In this document: one piece after another, positions 35,435 through 43,648 of the stretch
Position numbering within the stretch: the first letter of the stretch is position 1
Layout of the letters: the number at the start of each line of letters is the position of its first letter
Source of the DNA: Streptomyces sp. B3I8
Lineage (GTDB): Bacteria; Actinomycetota; Actinomycetes; Streptomycetales; Streptomycetaceae
Assembly (NCBI RefSeq): GCF_030816915.1
Contig: NZ_JAUSYN010000002.1
Location: 2,059,501-2,123,500, forward strand
Direction of reading: 5' to 3'
DNA: 64,000 nt
Made by a program: the position numbers and the translations under genes
Notes under the pieces: generated by a model
The model's input: the letters and a program-made list of their open reading frames with translations, nothing else
What the model was told of the DNA's origin: nothing
Database searches by the model: none

Positions 35435-36706
35435 GTGAGCTCGACCAATCGCACTGTGGTCGTCACCGGTATCGGCGCAACCACACCGCTGGGTGGCGAC
35501 GCGACTTCCACCTGGGAGGGCCTCATCGCCGGACGCTCCGGCGTCGGTCCCCTGGAGCAGGACTGGGCCGCCGACCAGGCGGTCCGCATCGCCGCGCAGA
35601 TCGCCGTGGAGCCCTCCGAGTCGATCCCGAGGCCGCAGGCCCGCCGCCTGGACCGCTCGGCGCAGTTCGCGCTGATCGCGGCCAAGGAGGCGTGGGCGGA
35701 CGCCGGGTTCACCGGCAAGGCCGGCGAGGATCCCGCGGTCGACCCCGACCGTCTCGGCACGGTCATCGCCTCCGGCATCGGCGGCGTGACGACCCTCCTC
35801 GACCAGTACGACGTGCTGAAGGAGAAGGGCGTACGCCGGGTCTCCCCGCACACCGTGCCGATGCTGATGCCGAACGGGCCGTCGGCCAACGTCGGTCTCG
35901 CCGTGGGCGCCCGCGCGGGTGTGCACACCCCCGTGTCGGCCTGCGCCTCGGGCGCGGAGGCCATCGGCTACGGCATCGAGATGATCCGTACCGGACGCGC
36001 CGACGTGGTCGTCGCGGGGGGTACGGAGGCCGCCATCCACCCGCTGCCGATCGCCGCGTTCGGCAACATGATGGCGATGTCCAAGAACAACGACGACCCG
36101 CAGGGCGCCTCGCGTCCCTTCGACACCGGCCGGGACGGCTTCGTCCTCGGCGAGGGCGCGGGCGTGATCGTCCTGGAGTCCGCCGAGCACGCCGCCGCGC
36201 GCGGTGCCCGCGTCTACGCGGAGGCGGTCGGCCAGGGCATCTCGGCCGACGCCCACGACATCGTGCAGCCGGAGCCGGAGGGGCGGGGCATCTCGCAGGC
36301 CCTGCAGAACCTGCTGGACCGCACGGACCTGGACCCGGCGGAGATCGTGCACGTCAACGCGCACGCGACGTCGACGCCGGCCGGTGACATCGCGGAGCTG
36401 AAGGCGCTGCGCAAGGTGTTCGGCGACGACGCCGACCACTTCGCGGTGTCGGCCACGAAGTCGATGACCGGGCACCTGCTGGGCGGTGCCGGTGGTGTCG
36501 AGTCGGTCGCGAGCGTGCTCGCGCTGTACCACCGGGTGGCGCCGCCGACGATCAACGTGCGGAACCTGGACCCGGAGGCGGAGGCCAACGCGGACATCGT
36601 CCGCGGCGAGGCCCGCAAGCTGCCGGTGGAAGGCCGCATCGCGGCCCTCAACGACTCGTTCGGCTTCGGCGGCCACAACGTGGTGCTGGCGTTCAGGTCG
36701 GTCTGA
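35435..36706 (+). CDS. fabF: Beta-ketoacyl-ACP synthase II
   Basis: 423 aa from the GTG read as VSSTNRTVVVTGIG, after GGAGAAAG. Catalytic Cys170 is in PVSACASGAEAIGYG, with histidines in NAHATSTPAGD and SMTGHLLGGAGG. It elongates acyl-ACP chains. It is last in the operon, followed by the 22-bp stem terminator. Confidence 0.97.
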   Translation: MSSTNRTVVVTGIGATTPLGGDATSTWEGLIAGRSGVGPLEQDWAADQAVRIAAQIAVEPSESIPRPQARRLDRSAQFALIAAKEAWADAGFTGKAGEDPAVDPDRLGTVIASGIGGVTTLLDQYDVLKEKGVRRVSPHTVPMLMPNGPSANVGLAVGARAGVHTPVSACASGAEAIGYGIEMIRTGRADVVVAGGTEAAIHPLPIAAFGNMMAMSKNNDDPQGASRPFDTGRDGFVLGEGAGVIVLESAEHAAARGARVYAEAVGQGISADAHDIVQPEPEGRGISQALQNLLDRTDLDPAEIVHVNAHATSTPAGDIAELKALRKVFGDDADHFAVSATKSMTGHLLGGAGGVESVASVLALYHRVAPPTINVRNLDPEAEANADIVRGEARKLPVEGRIAALNDSFGFGGHNVVLAFRSV

Positions 36707-36714
36707 GGTCACAC

Positions 36715-36764
36715 AATGCGCAGTTCCCCGCGCCCCTGATCGGGGGCGCGGGGAACTGCGCATT
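36715..36764. terminator. 22-bp perfect stem terminator after fabF
   Basis: Arms 36715-36736 and 36743-36764 are perfectly complementary with a 6-nt loop, followed by CTTTTC. It lies between the convergent fabF and DUF3145 genes, so it can serve both strands. The core GCAGTTCCCCGCGCCCC is, from memory, a common Streptomyces intergenic motif. Confidence 0.9.
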
Positions 36765-36788
36765 CTTTTCGGGGGTCCGGGGGTCCGG

Positions 36789-36826
36789 GGGTCCGGGGGA
36801 CGGAGCCCCCGGGTTCGGGAAGGGTA
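36789..36826. repeat. Dispersed GC-rich inverted-repeat element, copy 2
   Basis: Inverted copy of 1374-1412, again beside a gene end. It is preceded by three short GGGGGTCC repeats. Confidence 0.75.
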
Positions 36827-36854
36827 GGGACGGCGAGGGCGGAGGGCGCCGAGC

Positions 36855-37349
36855 TCAGACGACCTGGTGCAGCCAGCGCACGGGCGCACCCTCGCCGGCA
36901 TGACGGAACGGCTCCAGCTCGTCGTCCCACGGCTTGCCGAGCAGCTTCGCCAGTTCCCCCTCCAGCTCCGTCTCCCCGCGCTGCGCCCGCACCAGTGCCG
37001 CCCGCAGCCGGTCCTCCGGAACCATGATGTCGCCGTGCATCCCGGTGACCGCGTGGAAGATGCCGAGCTCCGGCGTGCAGCTGTACCGCTCGCCCTCCGC
37101 GGCCGCGCACGGCTCCGCCGTCACCTCGAACCGCAGCAACTGCCATCCCCGCAGCGCCGACGCGAGCTTGGAGGCGGTACCGGCCTCGCCGCGCCAGGAG
37201 AACTCCGACCGCCACATGCCCGGCGAGGCCGGCTGACGGATCCAGTCCAGACTCACCCGGGTGCCGAGCACACCCGCGATCGCCCACTCGACGTGCGGGC
37301 ACAGTGCGCGGGGCGCGGAGTGCACGTACAGGACTCCACGTGTCGTCAC
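36855..37349 (-). CDS. DUF3145 family protein
   Basis: 164 aa from a GTG after GGAGG, beginning MTTRGVLYVHSAPRALCPH. It also has VEWAIAGVLG, WIRQPASPGMWRSEFSW and MHGDIMVPEDRLRAALVRA. This is an actinobacteria-specific conserved family of unknown function, here as elsewhere next to fabF. There are no membrane segments. Two Cys/His clusters could hold metal, but that is a guess. Confidence 0.88.
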   Translation of the reverse strand: MTTRGVLYVHSAPRALCPHVEWAIAGVLGTRVSLDWIRQPASPGMWRSEFSWRGEAGTASKLASALRGWQLLRFEVTAEPCAAAEGERYSCTPELGIFHAVTGMHGDIMVPEDRLRAALVRAQRGETELEGELAKLLGKPWDDELEPFRHAGEGAPVRWLHQVV

Positions 37350-37687
37350 CTGAACCTCCGGGCAGAGCGGCGCTTTGTGTAACTTTGCGGAACGGCGGTG
37401 GCCGGGGCAGCCACGTGGCGAGGCTACCGTGCGACGGGGTCGGGAGTGTGACGTACCGTCGGTCCCAGTGCCCGCGAAACCCGAGGTTTCACCCATCGGG
37501 ACGCGGGTACTGACGGAACGTGCGCGACCGGATGCCCGTCTTCTGCATACGGATCACCGGACGCTCACGTTCACCACAGAGGCCACATATTCACGAGATA
37601 CGCGAGATTCGTACCGGGTCCCACTCAGTTCTCGCTCAGCTCGCGATCAGCTCTCGATCAGTCCTCGACAAGGAGGGGAACCAGGGG
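37350..37687. other. Leader region of the SGNH lipoprotein gene
   Basis: 338 bp without a supported gene. It carries divergent promoters (not resolved) and, at its end, two tandem arrays (37626-37669 and 37676-37720) flanking the ribosome binding site. Confidence 0.55.
37626..37669. repeat. Four imperfect tandem 11-bp units
   Basis: CAGTTCTCGCT, CAGCTCGCGAT, CAGCTCTCGAT and CAGTCCTCGAC lie head to tail, ending at the AAGGAGG of the SGNH lipoprotein gene. Confidence 0.85.
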
Positions 37688-37720
37688 ATGGGGAACCAGG
37701 GGATGGGGAACCAGGGTCCG
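37676..37720. repeat. Three tandem 15-bp units at a gene start
   Basis: GGGGAACCAGGG(G/T) units spaced 15 bp encode repeated M-G-N-Q-G at the start of the lipoprotein. Each full unit carries an in-frame ATG, so the gene has two equivalent start codons (37688 and 37703). Confidence 0.9.
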
Positions 37721-38623
37721 CACGGCCGGAGCCGTCGCAAGCGCCCCGGCCACCGGCCGCGGGCGGCGGGCGTGGTGGCCGCGGCCGTGGCTGTCGTGCT
37801 GGGCGCGGCCGGCTGCGACTCCGACGGCGACACCACCGCCCCACGTCCCTCCGCCACCGCCCACGCTCCCGTCTGGGACCGCGGCCCCGACTCGATCGCG
37901 GCCGTCGGCGACTCCATCACCCGCGGCTTCGATGCCTGCAACGTGCTCTCCGACTGCCCCACCGTCTCCTGGGCCACCGGCAGCGACGCCTCCGTCGACA
38001 GCCTGGCGGTACGGCTGCTGGGCAGGGCCGACGCCGCCGAGCACAGCTGGAACTACGCGGTGACCGGCGCCCGGATGGCCGACGTGCCCGCGCAGATGGC
38101 CAGGGCCGCGCGGCGCCGGCCGGAGCTGGTGACGGTGATGGCCGGGGCCAACGACGCCTGCCGCCCCAGTACGAAGCAGATGACCCCGGTGGCCGACTTC
38201 CGCTCCGAGTTCAAGGACGCGCTGGCCACGCTCCGCAAGAAGCTGCCCAGGACCCAGGTGTACGTGTCGAGCGTGCCGAACCTCAAGCGGCTGTGGGCGC
38301 AGGGCCGCACCAGCGCGCTCGGCAAGCAGATCTGGAAGCTGGGGATCTGCCCCTCGATGCTGGGCGACGCCGACACGCTGGACCCGGCGGCCACGCTGCG
38401 CCGCGACACCGTGGAGAAGCGGGTGGAGGAGTACAACAAGGTGCTGAAGGAGGTGTGCGCCAAGAACACCCGCTGCCGGTTCGACGGCGACGCGGTGCAC
38501 GACTACCGCTTCGGACCCGCCCAGCTCAGCCACTGGGACTGGTTCCACCCCAGCCGCGACGGCCAGGCCCGCCTGGCCGAGATCGCCTACCGCACCATCA
38601 CGGCGAAGAACCCCGTGACCTAG
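37688..38623 (+). CDS. SGNH/GDSL-family lipoprotein hydrolase
   Basis: 311 aa. A basic head (RSRRKRPGHRPRA) and hydrophobic AAGVVAAAVAVVLGAAGC give a lipoprotein signal peptide with the lipobox cysteine. The catalytic blocks are AAVGDSITRGFDACN (Ser, block I), MAGANDACRP (block III Asn) and DWFHPSRDGQ (Asp/His, block V). It is a secreted esterase or lipase on the outer membrane leaflet, substrate unknown. The GGGGATG repeats make the exact start uncertain by five residues. Confidence 0.9.
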   Translation: MGNQGMGNQGPHGRSRRKRPGHRPRAAGVVAAAVAVVLGAAGCDSDGDTTAPRPSATAHAPVWDRGPDSIAAVGDSITRGFDACNVLSDCPTVSWATGSDASVDSLAVRLLGRADAAEHSWNYAVTGARMADVPAQMARAARRRPELVTVMAGANDACRPSTKQMTPVADFRSEFKDALATLRKKLPRTQVYVSSVPNLKRLWAQGRTSALGKQIWKLGICPSMLGDADTLDPAATLRRDTVEKRVEEYNKVLKEVCAKNTRCRFDGDAVHDYRFGPAQLSHWDWFHPSRDGQARLAEIAYRTITAKNPVT

Positions 38624-38633
38624 CCTTTGTTCC

Positions 38634-39617
38634 ATGACTGAACTTTTCGGCACGCTTCCGGACGGCACCGAGGTGCACCGCTGCACGCTCGAAAGGGCCG
38701 GGGTACGGGTGCGGGTGCTGTCGTACGGCGGGATCGTGCAGTCCGTCGAGGTCCCGGACCGAGAGGGGCGCACGACGAACGTGGTGCTGGGCTTCGACTC
38801 GCTGCGCGGTTACCTCGACTGTCCCTCGCCGTACTTCGGGGCGCTGGTCGGGCGGTACGCCAACCGGATCGCGGGCGCCCGCTTCACGCTCGACGGCCGG
38901 ACGTACGAGCTCGCCGCCAACAACGCGCCCAATTCCCTGCACGGCGGCGAGCAGGGCTTCGACAAGCGCGTGTGGGCCGTCGAGGAGATCGAACACGGCG
39001 TACGGCTGTCGCGGGTCTCACCGGACGGCGAGGAGGGCTTCCCGGGCCGTCTGGAGGTGTCCACGGCGTACACGCTGGACGCGGACGGAACGCTGCGGAT
39101 CACGTACGAGGCGTCGACGGACGCCCCGACCGTCGTGAACCTGACGAACCACAGCTACTGGAACCTGGCGGGCGCTGCTGCCGGGACCTCGAGCGCCGCG
39201 GGCCACGAACTGTCCGTCGCCGCGGGCCGGTACCTGCCGGTGGACAAAGCCCTCATCCCCACGGGGGAGGAGGCGGCCGTGGACGGGACGCGCTTCGACT
39301 TCCGTTCGGCGCGGAAGGTGGGCACGGGCTACGACCACAACCTCGTGCTCGACAAGGGAGTCACGGGAACGGCGGAGCCGGTCGCCGAACTGTACGACCC
39401 GGCATCCGGCCGCCTGCTCACGGTGAACACGACGGAACCGGGGATCCAGCTCTACACCGGCGACCACCTCGCGGCCCCGTACGCCCCCGGCGACGCGGTG
39501 GCCCTGGAGACCCAGCACTACCCCGACTCCCCGAACCGCCCGGAATTCCCCAGCACGCGGCTGGACGCGGGGCAGAGGTACCGGTCTGAGACGGCGTACG
39601 GGTTCGCGGCGCGATAG
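38634..39617 (+). CDS. galM: Aldose 1-epimerase, cytosolic
   Basis: 327 aa, 10 nt after the lipoprotein stop. Motifs: YGGIVQSVEVPDREGR, GRYANRIAGARFTLDG, NSLHGGEQGFDKRVW (His), EEGFPGRLEV, VVNLTNHSYWNLAG, and LETQHYPDSPN (catalytic Glu and His region). It interconverts alpha and beta anomers of galactose or glucose. It has no signal peptide, unlike its paralog at 55857. Confidence 0.95.
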   Translation: MTELFGTLPDGTEVHRCTLERAGVRVRVLSYGGIVQSVEVPDREGRTTNVVLGFDSLRGYLDCPSPYFGALVGRYANRIAGARFTLDGRTYELAANNAPNSLHGGEQGFDKRVWAVEEIEHGVRLSRVSPDGEEGFPGRLEVSTAYTLDADGTLRITYEASTDAPTVVNLTNHSYWNLAGAAAGTSSAAGHELSVAAGRYLPVDKALIPTGEEAAVDGTRFDFRSARKVGTGYDHNLVLDKGVTGTAEPVAELYDPASGRLLTVNTTEPGIQLYTGDHLAAPYAPGDAVALETQHYPDSPNRPEFPSTRLDAGQRYRSETAYGFAAR

Positions 39618-39754
39618 GGGGCGTTTCCTCGGATCCCGCCGCCCCTGCCCTCCCCGCTTCCGTTCGGTGCGTTGTTGACTGACGGCCGGTGGGGGAGGTC
39701 GCTCCCGCTCCACATCTTCCTTACATTCCGCCAGGCATCGCGGCCCCTGGATAT

Positions 39755-40345
39755 ATGGAGAAGCGCACCTGTGCCGCAGTGCAAATCCTCGTCTCCTGCA
39801 ATCCCCAGGACGCAGTCCTGGGTGGCGGTAACGCCGATCTCCGAAAGATTGGATTTCTGTGGGCAACAGGCGATCTCGATGGTGCCACGACTTACGGCGA
39901 GGACAGTGAAGTGGCCAAGCAAGTCATGGGCAGCGACGTCACCGCCGCACAGCGGAAGGAGATAATGCGGCGATGGTCAAAAGGTCAAACCGAAGGAACC
40001 CTTGAGCCCTACTCGATCGGCTCGAAGAGCGCGAGGGGGAAGGCCAAGCAGTTCCTGAGTGATCAATGGTCGATCCTGACTGGCGACACTAACGCCTCCA
40101 CTGCCGTGCTCGGATCTTACACGGCGAAGTACAAGATCCTCCGAGCCAACTCGTACGGGGTACAGGCTCGGATTACGATCAACAACAACATGACGATATC
40201 ACCCTTTGCCCACATTGCGACGGGCTATGGAACGGCAGCTGATCACGCCGTACAGAGGTACGACAACGATGGGATCGTCACACTTGGGCACGCAGGCACC
40301 TCGCACTACATGACGATTACCTTTCGAACGGTAATCGTCAACTAA
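39755..40345 (+). CDS. Unrecognised protein in lower-GC island
   Basis: 196 aa from the ATG read as MEKRTCAAVQILVSC; an upstream start at 39689 would add 22 residues but has no ribosome site. Base composition is clearly lower in GC than the surroundings, with AGA, ATA and CTA-type codons. There is no membrane segment. The middle is Lys/Arg-rich (AQRKEIMRRWSKGQTEG) and the C-terminal part is beta-rich (ARITINNNMTISPFAHIATG). I do not recognise a family. The weak start suggests it may be the 3' part of a longer gene cut at the island edge. Confidence 0.5.
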   Translation: MEKRTCAAVQILVSCNPQDAVLGGGNADLRKIGFLWATGDLDGATTYGEDSEVAKQVMGSDVTAAQRKEIMRRWSKGQTEGTLEPYSIGSKSARGKAKQFLSDQWSILTGDTNASTAVLGSYTAKYKILRANSYGVQARITINNNMTISPFAHIATGYGTAADHAVQRYDNDGIVTLGHAGTSHYMTITFRTVIVN

Positions 40346-40361
40346 GCTCGAACCTGAGCCG

Positions 40362-40412
40362 TGGAGTTTGCCGTAGTTCACTGGTTTGACCGGTGAACTA
40401 CGGCAAACTCCA
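40362..40412 (+). promoter_or_regulatory. 20-bp perfect inverted repeat between the two island genes
   Basis: Arms 40362-40381 and 40393-40412 are perfectly complementary around an 11-nt loop, and pairing can extend into the loop. It lies 17 nt after the first gene and 16 nt before the ATG of the lipoprotein, ending just before its AAGGAG. There is no U-tract. It may be an attenuator, terminator or recombination site. Confidence 0.75.
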
Positions 40413-40428
40413 GGAGCAAGGAGAACAA

Positions 40429-40863
40429 ATGTCGCAGCCGAGTCGAACGACTAGAAGCCACCGTCACTTTCTCCATTTTCTATCATCTGTTCTCTTTGTT
40501 ATCCCGCTTACGTCCGGATGTTATGCATCGACAGATTACGAGAAATATCCGGAAGGGCGCTTCGCGTCGACCGCCGCCTTTGTTCGTACGTGGAAGACAG
40601 GGTCTGGCGTCCTGGATTTGCAGCAGCATGCACAATTTACGGCAAGTCGACTAAAGCTGGAATATTTCAGCTGCTCGCGGGATGGTGTTCGCGAAAAAGA
40701 CGGAGAGGGGACATGGAGCAGCGACAAAGGGCGTCAGAGGAGTGAGGTATTGCTTCGCTTCAACGACGGGTGCACCGCCACCCTGTGGGCAGGGTCCACG
40801 GACGGACACGATGTGCTTTGGGCCAAGTACAGCGACAGCGGTCAGGTCGTGACACTCGAGTGA
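40429..40863 (+). CDS. Small lipoprotein in lower-GC island
   Basis: 144 aa, ATG after AAGGAGAAC. The lipoprotein signal is FLHFLSSVLFVIPLTSGCYAS with the lipobox cysteine. The mature part has YEKYPEGRFASTAAFVRTWK, GEGTWSSDKGR and LRFNDGCTATLWAG, which looks like a small beta-sandwich with two further cysteines. Unknown function; no family recognised. Composition matches the gene before it, so both probably arrived together. Confidence 0.78.
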   Translation: MSQPSRTTRSHRHFLHFLSSVLFVIPLTSGCYASTDYEKYPEGRFASTAAFVRTWKTGSGVLDLQQHAQFTASRLKLEYFSCSRDGVREKDGEGTWSSDKGRQRSEVLLRFNDGCTATLWAGSTDGHDVLWAKYSDSGQVVTLE

Positions 40864-40900
40864 ATGTCGAATTCATGCGTGCCCCGGAAGGGGAGGGCTG

Positions 40901-40936
40901 AGCCCCGGTCCGGGTGTCAGGGCCCGGGCCGGGGCT
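40901..40936. terminator. Terminator at the end of the GH3 gene / island edge
   Basis: AGCCCCGGTCCGGG pairs with CCCGGGCCGGGGCT (one G-U), with an 8-nt loop, between convergent genes. Confidence 0.7.
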
Positions 40937-40963
40937 GCTCGGGGAGGGCGCCCGCGCCCTTGG

Positions 40964-43525
40964 TCAGACGGTAATCGCCGTCGTCACGCGGTGGTCCACG
41001 ATCGAGCGTCCGGCGGCAATCTCGTACGAACCCTTCACACGTGCCCAGGCCCCTGCCGTCTCGTCCCACACCTCGAACGCCCGCGTGGGGAGCGTCACCA
41101 CGGCTTCCACCGTCTCCCCCGGGTCGGCCGAAATCCCCGCGAATCCGGCCAGCCGGCGTGCCGGTCGCTCGGGTCCGTCGGCGGTGGCCGGGGCTGCGTA
41201 GATCTGGACGATCTCGCGTCCCGGCCGCTCTCCCGTGTTGCGCAGGCGGACTCGCACGGTCGTGCCCTCCGCCTCGACGGACTCGTACGCCCAGTTCGTG
41301 TAGCCGAGGCCGTGACCGAAGGCGTAGGTGGGCGTCCTGGCCTCCTTCTCCCAGGCGCGGTAGCCGATGAACACGCCTTCAGAGTAGGCGAGTTGGCCGT
41401 TGTTCGGGACCACTTCGGTGACCGGGGCGTCGGTCAGGGCGCCCCAGGTCGTGGGGAGCCGGCCGCCCGGTTCCGTCGCGCCGGTGAGTACGTCGGCGAG
41501 GGCCGCGCCGCCCTCCTGGCCGGGGAACCAGCTCAGCAGGATCGCGGCGACCTCGTCCCGCCACGGCAGCTCCACCGGGGAGCCGGAGTTGACGACGACC
41601 ACGGTGTTCGGGTTGGCGGCGGCGACCGCGCGGACCAGGTCGTCCTGGCGGCCGGGCAGCCGGAGGTCGGTGCGGTCGAACCCCTCGGACTCGACGCGGT
41701 CGGTGGTGGCGACCACGACGACCGCCGTGTCCGCGCCCCGCGCCGCCGCCGCGGCCTCGGCGATCAGTTCGTCGGGGTCCCGCTGCGGCTCCTGGTGGGC
41801 GAGGGCGAAGAGGACCGAGGTGGCGGCCGTGTCCTCGGGGGCGACGACGACGTGCGTCAGGGAGACCTCGATGCTCTCGCCGGCCGTCAGCTCCACCTGT
41901 GCGTGCGGCTCGGGGGCGCCGAAGAACGCGGCGAAGGGGTCCTCCTTGGCGGCGCGCTGGACGCCGTCGAAATACGTCGTGCCGTCCACGGTGAGCGTGA
42001 AGGCGCCCAGGCCCTTGATGCCGAACGTGTGCGTGCCGGACTCGCGCGGCGTGAAGGTGCCGGCCAGTTCGACGGTGTGCAGGTTGTCGTGGGTGACGCC
42101 CTCGGGCAGGTCGACGTCCGTCCACTTGATGTCGCCGTTGGGCACGGGGCCGGTGCCGAGGACCGTGCCGGCGGCGTCGCGGCAGACCGCGCGCAGGGTG
42201 AACCCGCGGTCGGCGATGGACAGTTCCTCGTTGGGGTCGGCACCGAGGGCGTACGTCACGGCGCCACCGGGCAGGGCGGCGGTGAGGCCGTCCAGCGGGG
42301 AGACGATCCGGTCGGGGAAGACGGTGGCGGAGCCGCCGCCCAGGACGCGGGCGTCGCGGGCGGCGGCTCCGATGAGGGCGACGGTGGCGTCGGGGCGTAG
42401 CGGCAGGACGGGGGTCCCTGTGTTCCCGGCGTTTCCGGCAGGCCCGATGTTTCCGGCAGGCCCGGTGTTTCCTGCGGGCCCGGCGTTCCCTGCGGGCTCG
42501 TTGCGGACGAGGACGAAGGAGCGACGGGCGATCTCGTGGGCGAGGGCCCGGCCGTCGACGTGCGCGGGCGGTGCGGCGACGACGGGTTCCGCGCCGTCGA
42601 GGATGCCGATCCGGGCGGCGAGGCGCAGCACGTTGCGCACGGCCGCGTCGACCGTGGCCTCCTCGACCCTGCCGTCCCGTACCGCCCGGGCGAGGGCCTC
42701 GCCGTAGACGGTGTCGGGTCCCGGCATGGCGATGTCGAGGCCGCCCTCGATCGCGCGGACGGTGTCGCGGGCGGCGCTCCAGTCGGAGACGTTGACGCCG
42801 TCGAAGCCCCACTCGCCGCGCAGGACGCCGTTCACGAGCGGCGCGTGCTCGCTCATCGTGATGCCGTTGACGCTGTTGTAGGCGGTCATGACGCCCCACG
42901 GGCGGGCGTCGGCGACGATCGCCTCGAAGGGGGCCAGGTACAGCTCGCGCAGGGCGCGTTCACCGATCAGGTTGTCGACGGTGAAGCGCTCGGTCTCGGC
43001 GTCGTTGGCCACGAAGTGCTTGACGGTGGTGCCGACGCCGCCGGACTGCACGCCGGCGACGTATCCGGTGCCGATGCGGCCGGTGAGGTACGGGTCCTCG
43101 CTGTACGCCTCGAAGTGGCGGCCGCCGAGCGGGGAGCGGTGCAGGTTGACGGTGGGCGCGAGCAGCACGTGGACGCCCTTGCGGCGGGCCTCCTGGGCGA
43201 GCAACACACCTGCCCGGCGAGCGAGTTGGGGGTCCCAGGTGGCGGCGAGCGCGGTCGGGGAGGGCAGGGCGACGGACGGGTCGTCGGCGGTCCAGCGGAC
43301 GCCTCGGACGCCGATCGGGCCGTCGGACATGACGAGGGAGGCGAGGCCGATCTCCGGCAGCGCGGGAAGCGTCCAGCGGTCCTGGCCGGCGAGCAGCCGT
43401 GCCTTGTCGTCGAGGCCGAGCCGGGCGAGGGCTGCCTCGACGACCCGTTCGCGCGCCTGCTCTCCGGCCTGGTCGCGGGCCCGGTCCTGTGCCCGCGTAT
43501 CCGTTCCGTCCGCTGTTCCGGCCAC
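40964..43525 (-). CDS. GH3 beta-glucosidase with PA14 insert
   Basis: 853 aa. The GTG at 43525, 7 nt after GAGGAGG, is preferred over an upstream GTG at 43603, which would add a TTA codon and no known sequence. The GH3 N domain includes LAPTVNLHRSPLGGRHFEAYSED, KHFVANDAE and the nucleophile Asp in GVNVSDWSA (about residue 246). The C domain follows with a PA14-type insert (GTFTPRESGTHTFGIKGLGA), and an Fn3-like end. A Gly-Pro-Ala-Gly-Asn repeat (about 340-370) interrupts the linker between the domains. There is no signal peptide, so it hydrolyses beta-glucosides inside the cell. It is divergent from a TetR gene. Confidence 0.93.
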   Translation of the reverse strand: MAGTADGTDTRAQDRARDQAGEQARERVVEAALARLGLDDKARLLAGQDRWTLPALPEIGLASLVMSDGPIGVRGVRWTADDPSVALPSPTALAATWDPQLARRAGVLLAQEARRKGVHVLLAPTVNLHRSPLGGRHFEAYSEDPYLTGRIGTGYVAGVQSGGVGTTVKHFVANDAETERFTVDNLIGERALRELYLAPFEAIVADARPWGVMTAYNSVNGITMSEHAPLVNGVLRGEWGFDGVNVSDWSAARDTVRAIEGGLDIAMPGPDTVYGEALARAVRDGRVEEATVDAAVRNVLRLAARIGILDGAEPVVAAPPAHVDGRALAHEIARRSFVLVRNEPAGNAGPAGNTGPAGNIGPAGNAGNTGTPVLPLRPDATVALIGAAARDARVLGGGSATVFPDRIVSPLDGLTAALPGGAVTYALGADPNEELSIADRGFTLRAVCRDAAGTVLGTGPVPNGDIKWTDVDLPEGVTHDNLHTVELAGTFTPRESGTHTFGIKGLGAFTLTVDGTTYFDGVQRAAKEDPFAAFFGAPEPHAQVELTAGESIEVSLTHVVVAPEDTAATSVLFALAHQEPQRDPDELIAEAAAAARGADTAVVVVATTDRVESEGFDRTDLRLPGRQDDLVRAVAAANPNTVVVVNSGSPVELPWRDEVAAILLSWFPGQEGGAALADVLTGATEPGGRLPTTWGALTDAPVTEVVPNNGQLAYSEGVFIGYRAWEKEARTPTYAFGHGLGYTNWAYESVEAEGTTVRVRLRNTGERPGREIVQIYAAPATADGPERPARRLAGFAGISADPGETVEAVVTLPTRAFEVWDETAGAWARVKGSYEIAAGRSIVDHRVTTAITV

Positions 43526-43597
43526 GGCCGCACCTCCTCGTAGAAGACCGCTTCGACGCACCCATGCTGCACCGGGAACCAGTAATGCGGTAGCTTT

Positions 43598-43642
43598 CGT
43601 CACCTTCTCGTGACGTGGGGCAGGTGCGGATTACCGTACGGT
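43598..43642. promoter_or_regulatory. Two candidate TetR operators between GH3 and tetR genes
   Basis: CGTCAC-N6-GTGACG (43598-43615) and the perfect ACCGTACGGT (43633-43642) lie in the 123-bp divergent gap. Confidence 0.5.
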
Positions 43643-43648
43643 GACGCC

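Noticed and set aside
43526..43603. GTG at 43603 and a TTA codon suggesting bldA control of the GH3 gene
   Set aside because: The GTG at 43525 has a much better ribosome site, so the TTA codon lies outside the coding region.
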